In this document: positions 18,622 through 27,520 of the stretch, piece after piece
Numbering within the stretch: position 1 is the first letter of the stretch
How the letters are laid out: each line of letters starts with the position of its first letter
Origin: Zygnema cylindricum
Lineage: Eukaryota > Streptophyta > Zygnematophyceae > Zygnematales > Zygnemataceae
NCBI GenBank assembly: GCA_037447655.1
Contig: JBBHKE010001596.1
Location: 55,001-87,163 of the forward strand
Direction of reading: 5' to 3'
DNA: 32,163 bases
Program-made: the position numbers and the translations under genes
Notes under the pieces: model-generated
Seen by the model: the letters and a program-made list of their open reading frames with translations, nothing else
The model's database searches: none
What the model was told of the DNA's origin: nothing

Positions 18622-19977
18622 GTGCCTCCCACTAAGGATTCAGCGTCCTGCTGAAAGGTACATACTCAGGGCGACTCGAGCTGACAAAGCATTTCGTAGG
18701 TTTCCTCTCGGTACTCCTCAAATTCTCCCCGCAAGGTATCCAATTGGTTTTGGAGTTGCACACACGGTGTCTCCAAGAGTGCGATGTGGTTGTCCATCGC
18801 TGCCAAGAGTCTTTTGACGATTCACTCCCGTAGTTGGTCCCCTTCTTCTTCTAGTGAAGCCGCTGGCTCTACTAGCTGTAAAGGAGCGATCTCGGGTGCA
18901 GATGCTTTTGGTGTTGGACTTTGGGGAGCTTTTGGTGCTGCGATTTGCGTAGCCTCTATTGCGGCTTCGTTCGCTGGTTCCCACCGAGGTACTTTCCTCA
19001 ATTTGAAGGAAACGTGCCTTCTGGCAGCTCAGGCTCGCTGCAGGGCATTTGTCTGGGCTAACTTGAGTGTTCGCACTTCCGATGTGACTTATGCCCGCGA
19101 AATGATGTCGTGTAGGTGGACATCCCATTGATGGTAATGGTGGAGTAATCTTGGAACATCCACTCTATACTTGTAGTGGTCCTCGACCACCTCTACGAAC
19201 GGTAGTGCATGAGGGTTTAACTGCACATAACCCTTATGATTGTTCCCCAGGTCCTTTGTCCTCATGAAATTCCATGCCGGGTGTGATGGCACACTGGCAG
19301 GGATATTAATTGGTTCTGCAGATCTCCCTGTGCGCCACGTTGTTAGACACGAGTAAAAGTCTTTGACTACCCGCCTCTGATTTGTTCAAGTTACACGAGT
19401 CACACGTTTTGACATATTCGGCAATGTCTCAAGTCATGTTCGGCTAATAACACACCTCAGCGCCACGTGTAGTTGTTTTTTTTTGTCCAAATGACCACTT
19501 AGCGGCTCGTCATGAATCAATTTAAGTATTGTGTGACGAAACTCCGGGTTGGTCCGAACATAAAGTCGGGTGGTTTGACTCGGTCTGTACCGCCACATGT
19601 CGTTGGCGGTTCGAATCAAGTTCTCCCGTTTGACCAATTCCTTGATTGTATCAGCGTCGTTGTATGGGGCCTTAATCCTATTCAGCCACTGCTCGTCCAC
19701 TTGCAACGTACTTGTCACTGCGCTGACTTTCTGCTCTTGCGTTTTATCCGCAGCTGCGGTGTCCTTTCTTCCAGCATACCCGCTTTGCTCATGCGATGGT
19801 TGCGATACTTGCTTAGTCACTGGCGCAGCGACACCAGGTCTTCTCGACAAGGTAACCGCCGGGTTTGTCTTACCCAGTTTGTATTCGATAGTTAACTCAA
19901 GTCCGAAGGTTTGAAAGAAGATCATCCACTTGACTTCTTTCTTTGATAATTTGGGTTGCGTTTGGAGATACTATAAC
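18622..19977 (-). pseudogene. pol: Gypsy pol C-terminal part (RNase H end, integrase zinc finger, tail)
   Basis: Continuing from the copia-2 junction, the frame reads YLQTQPKLSKKEVKW, then the C-terminal RNase H motif ending NPAVTLSRRP. A stop separates the first residues from the junction. The H-H half of the integrase zinc finger lies in FRHTILKLIHDEPLSGHL (about 19510), and its CDSC half follows in another frame near 19400. The DDE catalytic core that should come next is absent: the sequence passes to an unrelated-looking tail (PSHPAWNFMRTKDLGNN, VEDHYKYRVDV; 19089-19292) and an acidic, glutamine-rich end near 18670-18950. Multiple stops occur. Confidence 0.75.
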
Positions 19978-19982
19978 GCGTG
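19978..19982. repeat. Target-site duplication of copia-2, left copy (GCGTG)
   Basis: GCGTG directly precedes the TG of the copia-2 5' LTR and recurs at 26416-26420 directly after the CA of the 3' LTR. Confidence 0.95.
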
Positions 19983-20194
19983 TGTAGAAACTAATGGATT
20001 TATTAGTATTTTCTAGGTCTAAATAGAAATATAGAAAGAAGCCGAGGCAGTCTACCTCTAACTTCTCTCTCCAAATCTCAAACTTGTCGCAGTCACTGAG
20101 AAATTGGAGAGGAAGCTAGAGCCATGGCTACCTTGGCTATCCTGAGGTTTACGGGAATTTTATACTAGGGTTTATTTATTTATTTAAAAGGATT

Positions 20195-20275
20195 GTGCCG
20201 GCTGCAGGATTTGATCCTTGAGCCTACCGCCCGGCAAGGAAATAGCCGGTAGCCTTAGCCGTTAGATCTAGCAGT
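20195..20275 (-). other. tRNA-like block inside the copia-2 5' LTR (antisense)
   Basis: The minus strand reads tagatctaacggctaagg (D-arm/A-box-like), a possible long variable hairpin (ctaccg...cggtag), and aaggatcaaatcctgc (T-arm/B-box-like). The copia-1 block has tagagctaacggctacg and aaggttcgagtcctgc at the same places, so the two are homologous. The T-loop first base is A instead of T and no convincing anticodon arm is seen, so a functional tRNA is unlikely. Confidence 0.4.
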
Positions 20276-20637
20276 AGAATTACGTTATATTTAGTTTGAT
20301 AATTATATAAATTATAATACGTACGATAATTCATTTAACTGTTACGATTTACGGGATACATAGATCCGGTACGAATGACAGTACGGATTACGAATCAATA
20401 CCGCGCATTTGTTTCGGAAGTGAAATAAATACCGCGCATGTATTTATTACGGCCACGATTAAATCTGAATTTAATCGGACGGCCGGGATTAGCGCCGAGA
20501 TCGCGGAGGAAGATTTCGGCGGTTTGTGGCCATCGCCACATCGGATGACGCGTGGCGAAATTCCGTTGGATCGTAGAATCTCCGGAGATTATGACACCGA
20601 ATCCGGATTTGACATGTGTCGACATTTAGGGCATGTC

Positions 20638-20724
20638 GTACAATTTCCGTACATAAAGTACACCGGTGGCTGTACTTTTACGTACGGAACTCAATTCTGA
20701 TTGGTTCCGTACATCAGTATATAG
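20638..20724 (+). promoter_or_regulatory. GTAC cluster and TATA-like box of copia-2 promoter
   Basis: GTAC occurs at 20638, 20649, 20658, 20672, 20682 and 20709, followed by TATATAG at 20718-20724. Six sites in 75 bases is far above the chance rate of about one per 256. The block is retained in the 3' LTR. Binding by SBP-box-type factors, whose core is GTAC, is a hypothesis. Confidence 0.45.
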
Positions 20725-21001
20725 AGTCTGTGAGAGAGATAGGACTTAGAAAAATTAGAAGATAGGACCCCCTCTCCCAGAGAGCTTCTGTACAAAAGGT
20801 CAACTTTGACCCCCCATAACTTACTGCTCAGGGGAGCAAATTCAGAGATTCTTTTTGCAATCGACTCAGGGGAGTCTTGTCTTCACAGGGGTGAAGTTGG
20901 TCAGCGTTTTTGTCTGCCAGGGTTGCAGTTATTTTTGCTTAAACACAAAGGGGTCAGGATTATCCTAGAGGCTTCTTGGAAGCTGTCCACTCTGAGGACT
21001 T

Positions 21002-21967
21002 ATGGAGGTCTCAGAGTTACAGGTTATGGGCCCACCCTCTAGGGTACCAATCTTTAATGGAACTGGCTTCATATACTGGGAAAGTATGATGATAGGAGCT
21101 CTATGCGAAAAAAGGTTTTGGGGGATAGTGAGTGGACGATTGGGGCGTCCATCAAGTCTTGGAATTCCTCCAGGGTTTGGAGGAAGCAGATTCACCAGGA
21201 AAGAGGATTTACCTTCAACGGAGGAAACAAAGGAAGGAGAGGTGGTGGACAAAGGAAAGGAGAAGGAGGCGACCACACCAATAGCAACTGGTTTAGCATT
21301 CATGTCACCTATTCCGAGGAACGAGGAGAATGATACTGAAACCTGGTACTTCAACAATATGGCGGCAAAGCACTTCATCCTACGCCATCTCACTCAAGGA
21401 CTTGCATGTCCTCATTTGCAGGTAGAAAGGGCATCCGATCTTTGGATGGCTCTTATAGAGATGTACCGAAGTGGTACGATTCAGCAACAACAGTTGGCTG
21501 ATCAGAAAGTTAAGGAGTATGTATACAAAGGGGGTAATATGTTGGATTTTTGCAATGAGCTTGCTACACTCTTCATGGAGCTACACAGTGCGGGAAAAGA
21601 TTTTAGTGAAAAAGAAAAGGTTAACTGTTTACTGATGAAGTTACCTGATGAGTTCGTGAACATAGTTTACCGTGTGCAGGACTTGCCTGACTCAAGGTGG
21701 ATATGGAACTCAGTGGTAGGAATGATTCTCGTTCAAGAGAATACAATTGAGATCCGAAGGGGAGGAAAGAGTGGCCAAGCCTTGGCAACAGCGACTGATT
21801 GGAGGAACAGGGATTCCCGAAAACCGGTCGGAAACTATGGGGGTAGGGAGCAGAAAAAACCGGCCGTTGAGTTCGAACCAAGGGCTCCCAAAGGACTATG
21901 TCACTTTTGTAAGAAACCGGGGCACTATATGGCAGAGTGCACTAAGCTAACCGAGCTTCGGTTATAG
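21002..21967 (+). CDS. gag: Copia-2 Gag (capsid and nucleocapsid)
   Basis: A 321-aa frame that would package the element RNA into cytoplasmic virus-like particles. Residues about 1-30 (MEVSELQVMGPPSRVPIFNG) are encoded across the LTR end and primer site. The central part has the copia Gag fold signature (FILRHLTQGL, LWMALIEMYRSGTIQQQQLADQK, LPDEFVNIVYRVQDLPD). A CCHC zinc knuckle, C300-C303-H308-C313 in CHFCKKPGHYMAEC, ends the protein. It stops at TAG 21965-21967. Downstream codons stay in the same frame into pol, and copia-1 has glutamine CAA here. Either ATG 21002 or ATG 21026 could initiate; both are conserved in copia-1. Confidence 0.93.
   Translation: MEVSELQVMGPPSRVPIFNGTGFIYWESMMIGALCEKRFWGIVSGRLGRPSSLGIPPGFGGSRFTRKEDLPSTEETKEGEVVDKGKEKEATTPIATGLAFMSPIPRNEENDTETWYFNNMAAKHFILRHLTQGLACPHLQVERASDLWMALIEMYRSGTIQQQQLADQKVKEYVYKGGNMLDFCNELATLFMELHSAGKDFSEKEKVNCLLMKLPDEFVNIVYRVQDLPDSRWIWNSVVGMILVQENTIEIRRGGKSGQALATATDWRNRDSRKPVGNYGGREQKKPAVEFEPRAPKGLCHFCKKPGHYMAECTKLTELRL
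21022..21036 (+). other. Copia-2 primer-binding site for half-tRNA-iMet, inside gag
   Basis: GGTTATGGGCCCACC directly follows the LTR. It is the exact complement, over 15 nt, of the anticodon stem-loop of plant initiator tRNA-Met as I recall that sequence; animal tRNA-iMet would match the first 13 and mismatch at the next. This is the half-tRNA priming mode known from Drosophila copia, in which a tRNA cut in the anticodon loop primes. The ATG at 21026-21028 is the complement of the tRNA's own CAU anticodon and is in frame with gag. Confidence 0.8.
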
Positions 21968-22063
21968 GAGGGGCAGACCGGTGGTACCCCGAGAGGAAAG
22001 AAAAAGGCCCTTGTCACACAGGTACTTGAGGCTGAATCCGAGGACGAGGACGATGAGCTCCTT

Positions 22064-25000
22064 TTGGATGAGGAGTTGGAGGCGAAAAATGAGGTCGAAA
22101 TTCCACGAAGGCAGAAATGTGCTTACGGTGGATTGAAAGGTGAAGCAAGCTGGATTGTAGATTCAGGTGCCTCCATGCACATGTGTAAGGATAGACACCT
22201 GTTCACTAAGATAAGAAAGATTCCCACCGTAGAGATAGAGTACGGGGATGGGAGGATAGTCACCACTACTCTTGTAGGATCGGTAGATCTAAAAGTGTTA
22301 GTAGAAGGAAAGACATCCATATTAACATTCTCCGATGTATTGTTTATTCCGGAGCTGAACAAAAATCTTATCTCTACATCAGTATTAGATGATAAGGGTT
22401 TTTTTACTAGCACTAGGGAAGGAGTCTTTACTGCTAGTTTTGAGGATGATGTCTATTTCATTGCTGAGAAAGGTAGCCATGGGATGTTTAGGCTGATCTT
22501 AAGTAATGAAAAGAAGAAACTTTACTATGCTGGTGTTCATGATATTATGATGTGGCATAAGAGGCTTGGGCATGTGAATCTAGATAAGTTAAGAGAGATG
22601 AAAAAGATGGGAGTGGTGGAAGGGATTAAGTTCAGTGAGAGTGATGATATAAGTGATTGTAGTGGATGTGCTCAAGGTAAAGCACACAGATTACCCTTTC
22701 CTAAGTCAGCCACCTATAAGGGAGAAAAAATTCTAGATCTAGTACACACAGATATTTGGGGACCGGCTAAAGTGCCCTCACCGGGGGGGAAGAGATTTAT
22801 GATGACTATAACTGATGATTGGTCTCGGTATTCCCGGGTATATTTTTTGAAAAACAAGTCCGAAGCTGAGGATTGTTTTAGACAATATAAAGCATGGAGC
22901 GAAAAACTCCATGAAACTCCAATCAAGAGAGTAAGGAGTGACAATGGTGGAGAGTATACTTCTAACCAGTTTGAGGATTTTCTGAGGGAAGATGGGGTTC
23001 AACACCAAAAGACAGTTCCAGAAAATCCTGAACAGAATGGGGTAGCTGAGAGGTTAAATAGAACACTAAGTGATAGTGCTAGAAGTATGTTGTCAGATAA
23101 AAGGATAGGGAAAAGGTTTTGGGCAGAAGCAATGAACTGTGCTAATTACCTCAAGAATAGAGTTCTTACTTCAGCTATAAAAGATCAAACACCTTATGAG
23201 AGATGGACAAGCCGGAAACCAGACATATCTCACTTAAAGGTTTTCGGCAGTCAAGTGTTCAGTCTAGATACTGATCGGTCTAATTGGAAGCTAGATCCTA
23301 AAGGAAAACCAGGATACTTATTAGGATATGATGAAGATGTTAAAGGATATAGAGTTTATGATCTAAAAAGGGAAGATATAATCTTAGTAAAGCATCTAGT
23401 AGTTATGGATGAAGGAAAGTCTGTAGATCCCTTCAAATATACGAAGTCAGTAAAAATCAGATTTGAGTCAGAAAATTCCGATGACTTTGAGCTTCCTAAC
23501 TATCCAGGTTTTAGAGACGATGACATTCTTGCAGGAACAAATCAGACTGAAAAGGACTCGGCTGTGGAAACTCCAGTGACAACTCTACTCGAAGCGGAAG
23601 ACGTGGTGGAAATTGATTCGGAATCAAGGGATAGGGGAGAAGCCGAGTTTGTTCGAAAGAATCCACGAGAACCATCTATTCCGGCCTCAGATTTTGAGGG
23701 GGGGAGGAGAAGTAGCAAAAGACTGCAAGAAAAACAGGTTAATAACAAGGTAACTAAACTATCTCATCAAGATGAACCTCAAACTTATGGAGAGGCGATG
23801 ACTTGTCCAGAAAGAAACCGGTGGAAGACAGCCATCAATGAGGAGATGGCTTCAATCATGGCAGCCGATACTTGGGAGCTGGTGGACTGTCCACCTAACC
23901 GAAAACCAATCGGTTGTAAGTGGGTTTTCAAACTAAAACTGAACCCAGATAACACAATCGAGCGCTACAAGGCCAGATTAGTGGCAAAGGGATTTACACA
24001 AAAGGAAGGAATTGACTACGAGGAAACCTTTGCCCCGGTGGTCAGATTTCCCTCCGTCCGCATACTTCTCAGTTTAGCGGCGGCGGAAGACATGGAAGTG
24101 CACCAGATGGACATCAAAACAGCCTTTTTGCATGGAGAATTGGAAGAGGAGATCTTCATGCGACAACTTGAAGGGTTTGTGGAAGAAGGAGAGGAGAGTA
24201 AGGTATGCCGGCTGATTAAATCTCTTTATGGTTTGAAACAGGCACCTCGACAATGGAATAAGAAGCTTGATGAGTTTCTTACCGGTCTGGGATATATTCG
24301 GATCAGCTCAGATCACTCAATCTATGTTTTCGAAGATGAGGAAGGTTTGATATTTATTGCAATTTATGTTGATGATTTGCTTGTATTAAGTAAATCAATG
24401 GAAAAAATTAACAAACTGAAAACCGATCTTAAGGGGAGATTTGAAATGAAGGATATGGGAGAAGCAAGATATATTTTGGGAATTCAAGTAGAGAGAGACC
24501 GAAAAAGGAAAATTATAAGATTGACTCAAAAAGAAGCAATAGGGAACATGCTTGAAAAATTTCAAATGGATAAAGCTAATAGTTGTACAACTCCAATGGA
24601 GTTGAAGAAGGGAAGTGAGGGGAGTGAGGAAGAAGGAGTCATAGTCTTAGACGAGGAATTATCTCCTGATGAACAGAAGTTCATGCAGACTATTCCTTAC
24701 AGGCAAGTAGTGGGAAGTCTAATCTATTTTATGAATTGTACCCGGCCGGATTTAGCTGCAGCTGTAGGAATGCTGAGTAGAAGTCTAAATGCTCCCACTA
24801 AGAAGGATTGGGAGGCAGCTAAGAGAGTCCTGAGATACTTGGTAGGAACTAGAGATCTATGGTTGCATTTGGGTGGGGAGAATACTGACATCACTACTTG
24901 GAGTGATGCCAGTTATGGTGATGCTCCGATGAGGAGATGTACTTCTGGATATGTATTATATGTGGGTGATGGGGCTTGCTGTTGGAGTAGCAAACAGCAA

Positions 25001-25360
25001 AAGGTTATTGCTCAGTCCACCATGGAGGCTGAGTATATGGCCTCTTGCTCTGCTGTAAAAGAATTGATGTGGGTCAAGTCTTTGCTTGGTGAGCTTGGTC
25101 ACCTTAAGAGTGGTGTGCAGAAAATATTTTGTGATAATCAGGCAGCAATCGCTATCTCTGCCAATCCTAAACACCATTTTAAAGCCAAACACATGGACAT
25201 CAGACTCAGCTTTGTTAGAGAGAAAGTAGAAAACAAAATAATCAGTTTAGAGTACAGACCAGATAGTGAGATGGTAGCAGATATGATGACCAAACCTGTG
25301 CCTTCCACTAAGCTAATTTTTTGCAGGGAGAAGTGTGGTCTGAAATTAAAGATTGACTAG
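22064..25360 (+). CDS. pol: Copia-2 Pol polyprotein (protease, integrase, RT, RNase H)
   Basis: A 1098-aa open frame, in phase with gag from codon 21968. Numbered from the ATG at 22064: aspartic protease DSGA at D33-A36; integrase zinc finger H165, H170, C199, C202; DDE triad D230, D293 and E329 (D,D35E); GKPGYLLGYDED linker near 415; RT with D683 and YVDD at 768-771; RNase H with D948, E988 and D1024. All catalytic residues are present. One conserved proline in the QPEGF motif is leucine (residue 702). The true N-terminus is probably made by readthrough or as part of Gag-Pol, since the region 21968-22063 is open and acidic (ESEDEDDELLLDEELE). The frame ends at TAG, abutting the polypurine tract. 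Confidence 0.96.
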   Translation: MDEELEAKNEVEIPRRQKCAYGGLKGEASWIVDSGASMHMCKDRHLFTKIRKIPTVEIEYGDGRIVTTTLVGSVDLKVLVEGKTSILTFSDVLFIPELNKNLISTSVLDDKGFFTSTREGVFTASFEDDVYFIAEKGSHGMFRLILSNEKKKLYYAGVHDIMMWHKRLGHVNLDKLREMKKMGVVEGIKFSESDDISDCSGCAQGKAHRLPFPKSATYKGEKILDLVHTDIWGPAKVPSPGGKRFMMTITDDWSRYSRVYFLKNKSEAEDCFRQYKAWSEKLHETPIKRVRSDNGGEYTSNQFEDFLREDGVQHQKTVPENPEQNGVAERLNRTLSDSARSMLSDKRIGKRFWAEAMNCANYLKNRVLTSAIKDQTPYERWTSRKPDISHLKVFGSQVFSLDTDRSNWKLDPKGKPGYLLGYDEDVKGYRVYDLKREDIILVKHLVVMDEGKSVDPFKYTKSVKIRFESENSDDFELPNYPGFRDDDILAGTNQTEKDSAVETPVTTLLEAEDVVEIDSESRDRGEAEFVRKNPREPSIPASDFEGGRRSSKRLQEKQVNNKVTKLSHQDEPQTYGEAMTCPERNRWKTAINEEMASIMAADTWELVDCPPNRKPIGCKWVFKLKLNPDNTIERYKARLVAKGFTQKEGIDYEETFAPVVRFPSVRILLSLAAAEDMEVHQMDIKTAFLHGELEEEIFMRQLEGFVEEGEESKVCRLIKSLYGLKQAPRQWNKKLDEFLTGLGYIRISSDHSIYVFEDEEGLIFIAIYVDDLLVLSKSMEKINKLKTDLKGRFEMKDMGEARYILGIQVERDRKRKIIRLTQKEAIGNMLEKFQMDKANSCTTPMELKKGSEGSEEEGVIVLDEELSPDEQKFMQTIPYRQVVGSLIYFMNCTRPDLAAAVGMLSRSLNAPTKKDWEAAKRVLRYLVGTRDLWLHLGGENTDITTWSDASYGDAPMRRCTSGYVLYVGDGACCWSSKQQKVIAQSTMEAEYMASCSAVKELMWVKSLLGELGHLKSGVQKIFCDNQAAIAISANPKHHFKAKHMDIRLSFVREKVENKIISLEYRPDSEMVADMMTKPVPSTKLIFCREKCGLKLKID

Positions 25361-25373
25361 AAAATAAGGGGAG
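25361..25373 (+). other. Copia-2 polypurine tract
   Basis: AAAATAAGGGGAG lies exactly between the pol stop and the TG of the 3' LTR. Confidence 0.8.
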
Positions 25374-26415
25374 TGTAGAAACTAATGGATTTATTAGTAT
25401 TTTCTAGGTCTAAATAGAAATATAGAAAGAAGCCGAGGCAGTCTACCTCTAACTTCTCTCTCCAAATCTCAAACTTGTCGCAATCACTGAGAAATTGGAG
25501 AGGAAGCTAGAGCCATGGCTACCTTGGCTATCCTGAGGTTTACGGGAATTTTATACTAGGGTTTATTTATTTATTTAAAAGGATTGTGCCGGCTGCAGGA
25601 TTTGATCCTTGAACCTACCGGCCGGCAGACAGGAAATAGCCGGTAGCCTTAGCCGTTAGATCTAGCAGTAGAATTACGTTATATTTAGTTTGATAATTAT
25701 ATAAATTATAATACGTACGATAATTCATTTAACTGTTACGATTTACGGGATACATAGATCCGGTACGAATGACAGTACGGATTACGAATCAATACCGCGC
25801 ATTTGTTTCGGAAGTGAAATAAATACCGCGCATGTATTTATTACGGCCACGATTAAATCTGAATTTAATCGGACGGCCGGGATTAGCGCCGAGATCGCGG
25901 AGGAAGATTTCGGCGGTTTGTGGCCATCGCCACATCGGATGACGCGTGGCGAAATTCCGTTGGATCGTAGAATCTCCGGAGATTATGACACCGAATCCGG
26001 ATTTGACATGTGTCGACATTTAGGGCATGTCGTACAATTTCCGTACATAAAGTACACCGGCGGCTGTACTTTTACGTACGGAACTCAATTCTGATTGGTT
26101 CCGTACATCAGTATATAGAGTCTGTGAGAGAGATAGGACTTAGAAAAATTAGAAGATAGGACCCCCTCTCCCAGAGAGCTTCTGTACAAAAGGTCAACTT
26201 TGACCCCCCATAACTTACTGCTCAGGGGAGCAAATTCAAAGATTCTTTTTGCTATCGACTCAGGGGAGTCTTGTCTTCACAGGGGTGAAGTTGGTCAGCG
26301 TTTTTGTCTGCCAGGGTGGTAGTTATTTTTGCTTAAACACAAAGGGGTCAGGATTATCCTAGAGGCTTCTTGGAAGCTGTCCACTCTGAGGACTTATGGA
26401 GGTCTCAGAGTTACA
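25374..26415 (+). repeat. Copia-2 3' LTR
   Basis: A 1042-bp near-identical copy of 19983-21021, closing TTACA before GCGTG. It carries the same tRNA-like block (25586-25672), GTAC cluster, TATATAG and the first codons of gag. Differences from the 5' LTR include a GAC-type 3-bp insertion near 25630. Confidence 0.96.
25586..25672 (-). other. tRNA-like block inside the copia-2 3' LTR (antisense)
   Basis: Same D-arm-like and T-arm-like segments as at 20195-20275, with the 3-bp LTR indel falling in the variable-arm-like hairpin. Confidence 0.4.
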
Positions 26416-26420
26416 GCGTG
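26416..26420. repeat. Target-site duplication of copia-2, right copy (GCGTG)
   Basis: Identical to 19978-19982 and directly follows the CA end of the 3' LTR. Confidence 0.95.
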
Positions 26421-27520
26421 GTGATCTGTGATTACACTGATCCGTTTCTCCTGAATGTAACACTTCCAAACTTCAAGAACATTAATAATAGCAATTGTCT
26501 CTTTCTCATGCGTGGCCCGATTGAGTTTCGCTGCCTTTAACTTCCGACTGTCATATGCAATAGGTTGTAGGCCTTTTCCATGATCTTACATAAGAATTGC
26601 TCCAATAGTCGTATCACTAGCGTCAGTAATTATCGTCCAAGGTAACAAAGGAGAGGTAACCAACCGCTCCTTTAGCGTGTCAAAGGTTGCCGCTTGCGCC
26701 GTTTTCCATTCATAAGGCATGTCATTCTTAAGTAGATCCATGAGAGGAGCAACGATTTTTGCGAAACCTTCAACAAATCGGCGATAGTAGGAGCATAATC
26801 CAAAAAAGCTCTGCAACTCCATAACGTTAGTCGGCTGCGGCCTTAGTTTTATTCGGATCCATTGCGATCCCACCCCGGCTCACCACATGCCCCAAAAACT
26901 CTATTTTATCCTTCAGAAAGACACATTTACTCCTCTTCGCGTACAATTTATTCTCCGAAGAACTCGTAAGACGCTCTATGTGCTCTTCCAATGTCTTGCT
27001 GTACACTAAAATGTCGTCTAGAAAGAATATGACGAAAGGGTCCAAATATTGCCGAAAGATAAAATTCATTAAATGCATAAAGGTTGCTGATGAGTTCGTC
27101 AATCCAAACGGCATAACCAAAAATTGGACATGACCGTACCAAGTCCGTAATGTAGTCTTCTCCACATCTTCTTCGGCAATTCTAATTTGGTGGTATCCGC
27201 TTCGCAAGTCTATCATCAAAAAATACTTGGCACCTCTTAGCCGATCCAACAATTCATCTATCCTTGGTAGAGGATACGCCTTTTATTTCTCAACTTGTTT
27301 AGAGCTCGATAGTCCACACACATACGTAACCCTCCATCTTTCTTAATCACAAAGAGGACGGGGGCTCCATACGATGACTTGCTTGGTTCGATTGCTCCCG
27401 CTTTGACCAGCTCCGCAAGTTGCTTTTTGAGTTCGTCTAATTTGGTGTAACTCATTTTATACATCCGATTAGCCGGGGGTGTAGCTCCGAGAACAAGCTC
27501 GATTTTGTGGTCTATGTCGG
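26421..27520 (-). pseudogene. pol: Gypsy reverse transcriptase and RNase H (part before the copia-2 junction)
   Basis: From high to low coordinates: the RT entry motif [42 protein letters not shown] (27464 downward), a frameshift near 27260-27285, then [21 protein letters not shown] with the first catalytic aspartate, [12 protein letters not shown], and FLDDILVYS with the catalytic DD near 27013-27018. The connection region (FFGLCSYYRRFVEGFAKIVAPL) and the RNase H opening ITDASDTTIGAIL (about 26590-26630) follow, with a stop after ILM. The copia-2 target duplication falls on the RNase H DHHAL motif. Frameshifts and stops make this non-functional. Confidence 0.88.

Larger units (their letters stand above)
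19983..21021 (+). repeat. Copia-2 5' LTR
   Basis: Opens TGTAGAAACTAATGG and closes GAGTTACA; 1039 bp. It contains an antisense tRNA-like block (20195-20275), six GTAC motifs (20638-20712), a TATATAG at 20718-20724 and a leader shared with copia-1. The gag ATG at 21002 lies 20 bases before its end. It is 3 bp shorter than the 3' LTR because of an indel in the CCGGCA region near 20235. Confidence 0.96.
19983..26415 (+). mobile_element. Copia-2: young, nearly intact Ty1/copia retrotransposon
   Basis: A 6.4-kb element with 1039/1042-bp LTRs, a 15-nt half-tRNA primer site, a gag frame, a full pol frame, a polypurine tract and a GCGTG target duplication. By eye the LTRs differ in roughly eight substitutions and one 3-bp indel, indicating recent insertion. 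It lies in the plus direction inside a minus-strand gypsy element. The coding region is uninterrupted except for one TAG between gag and pol. Protein similarity to copia-1 is high across all domains, but the LTR U3 regions differ, so the two belong to sister families. Confidence 0.97.

Noticed and set aside
19089-19292. Chromodomain at the gypsy integrase C-terminus
   Set aside because: The VEDHYKYRVDV segment lacks the aromatic cage and the WEP-type motif expected of gypsy chromodomains.
20395-20625. A 76-aa minus-strand frame, repeated identically at 25789-26019
   Set aside because: Both copies lie in the two copia-2 LTRs; identity reflects LTR duplication. No start context, motif or conservation in copia-1 supports a gene.
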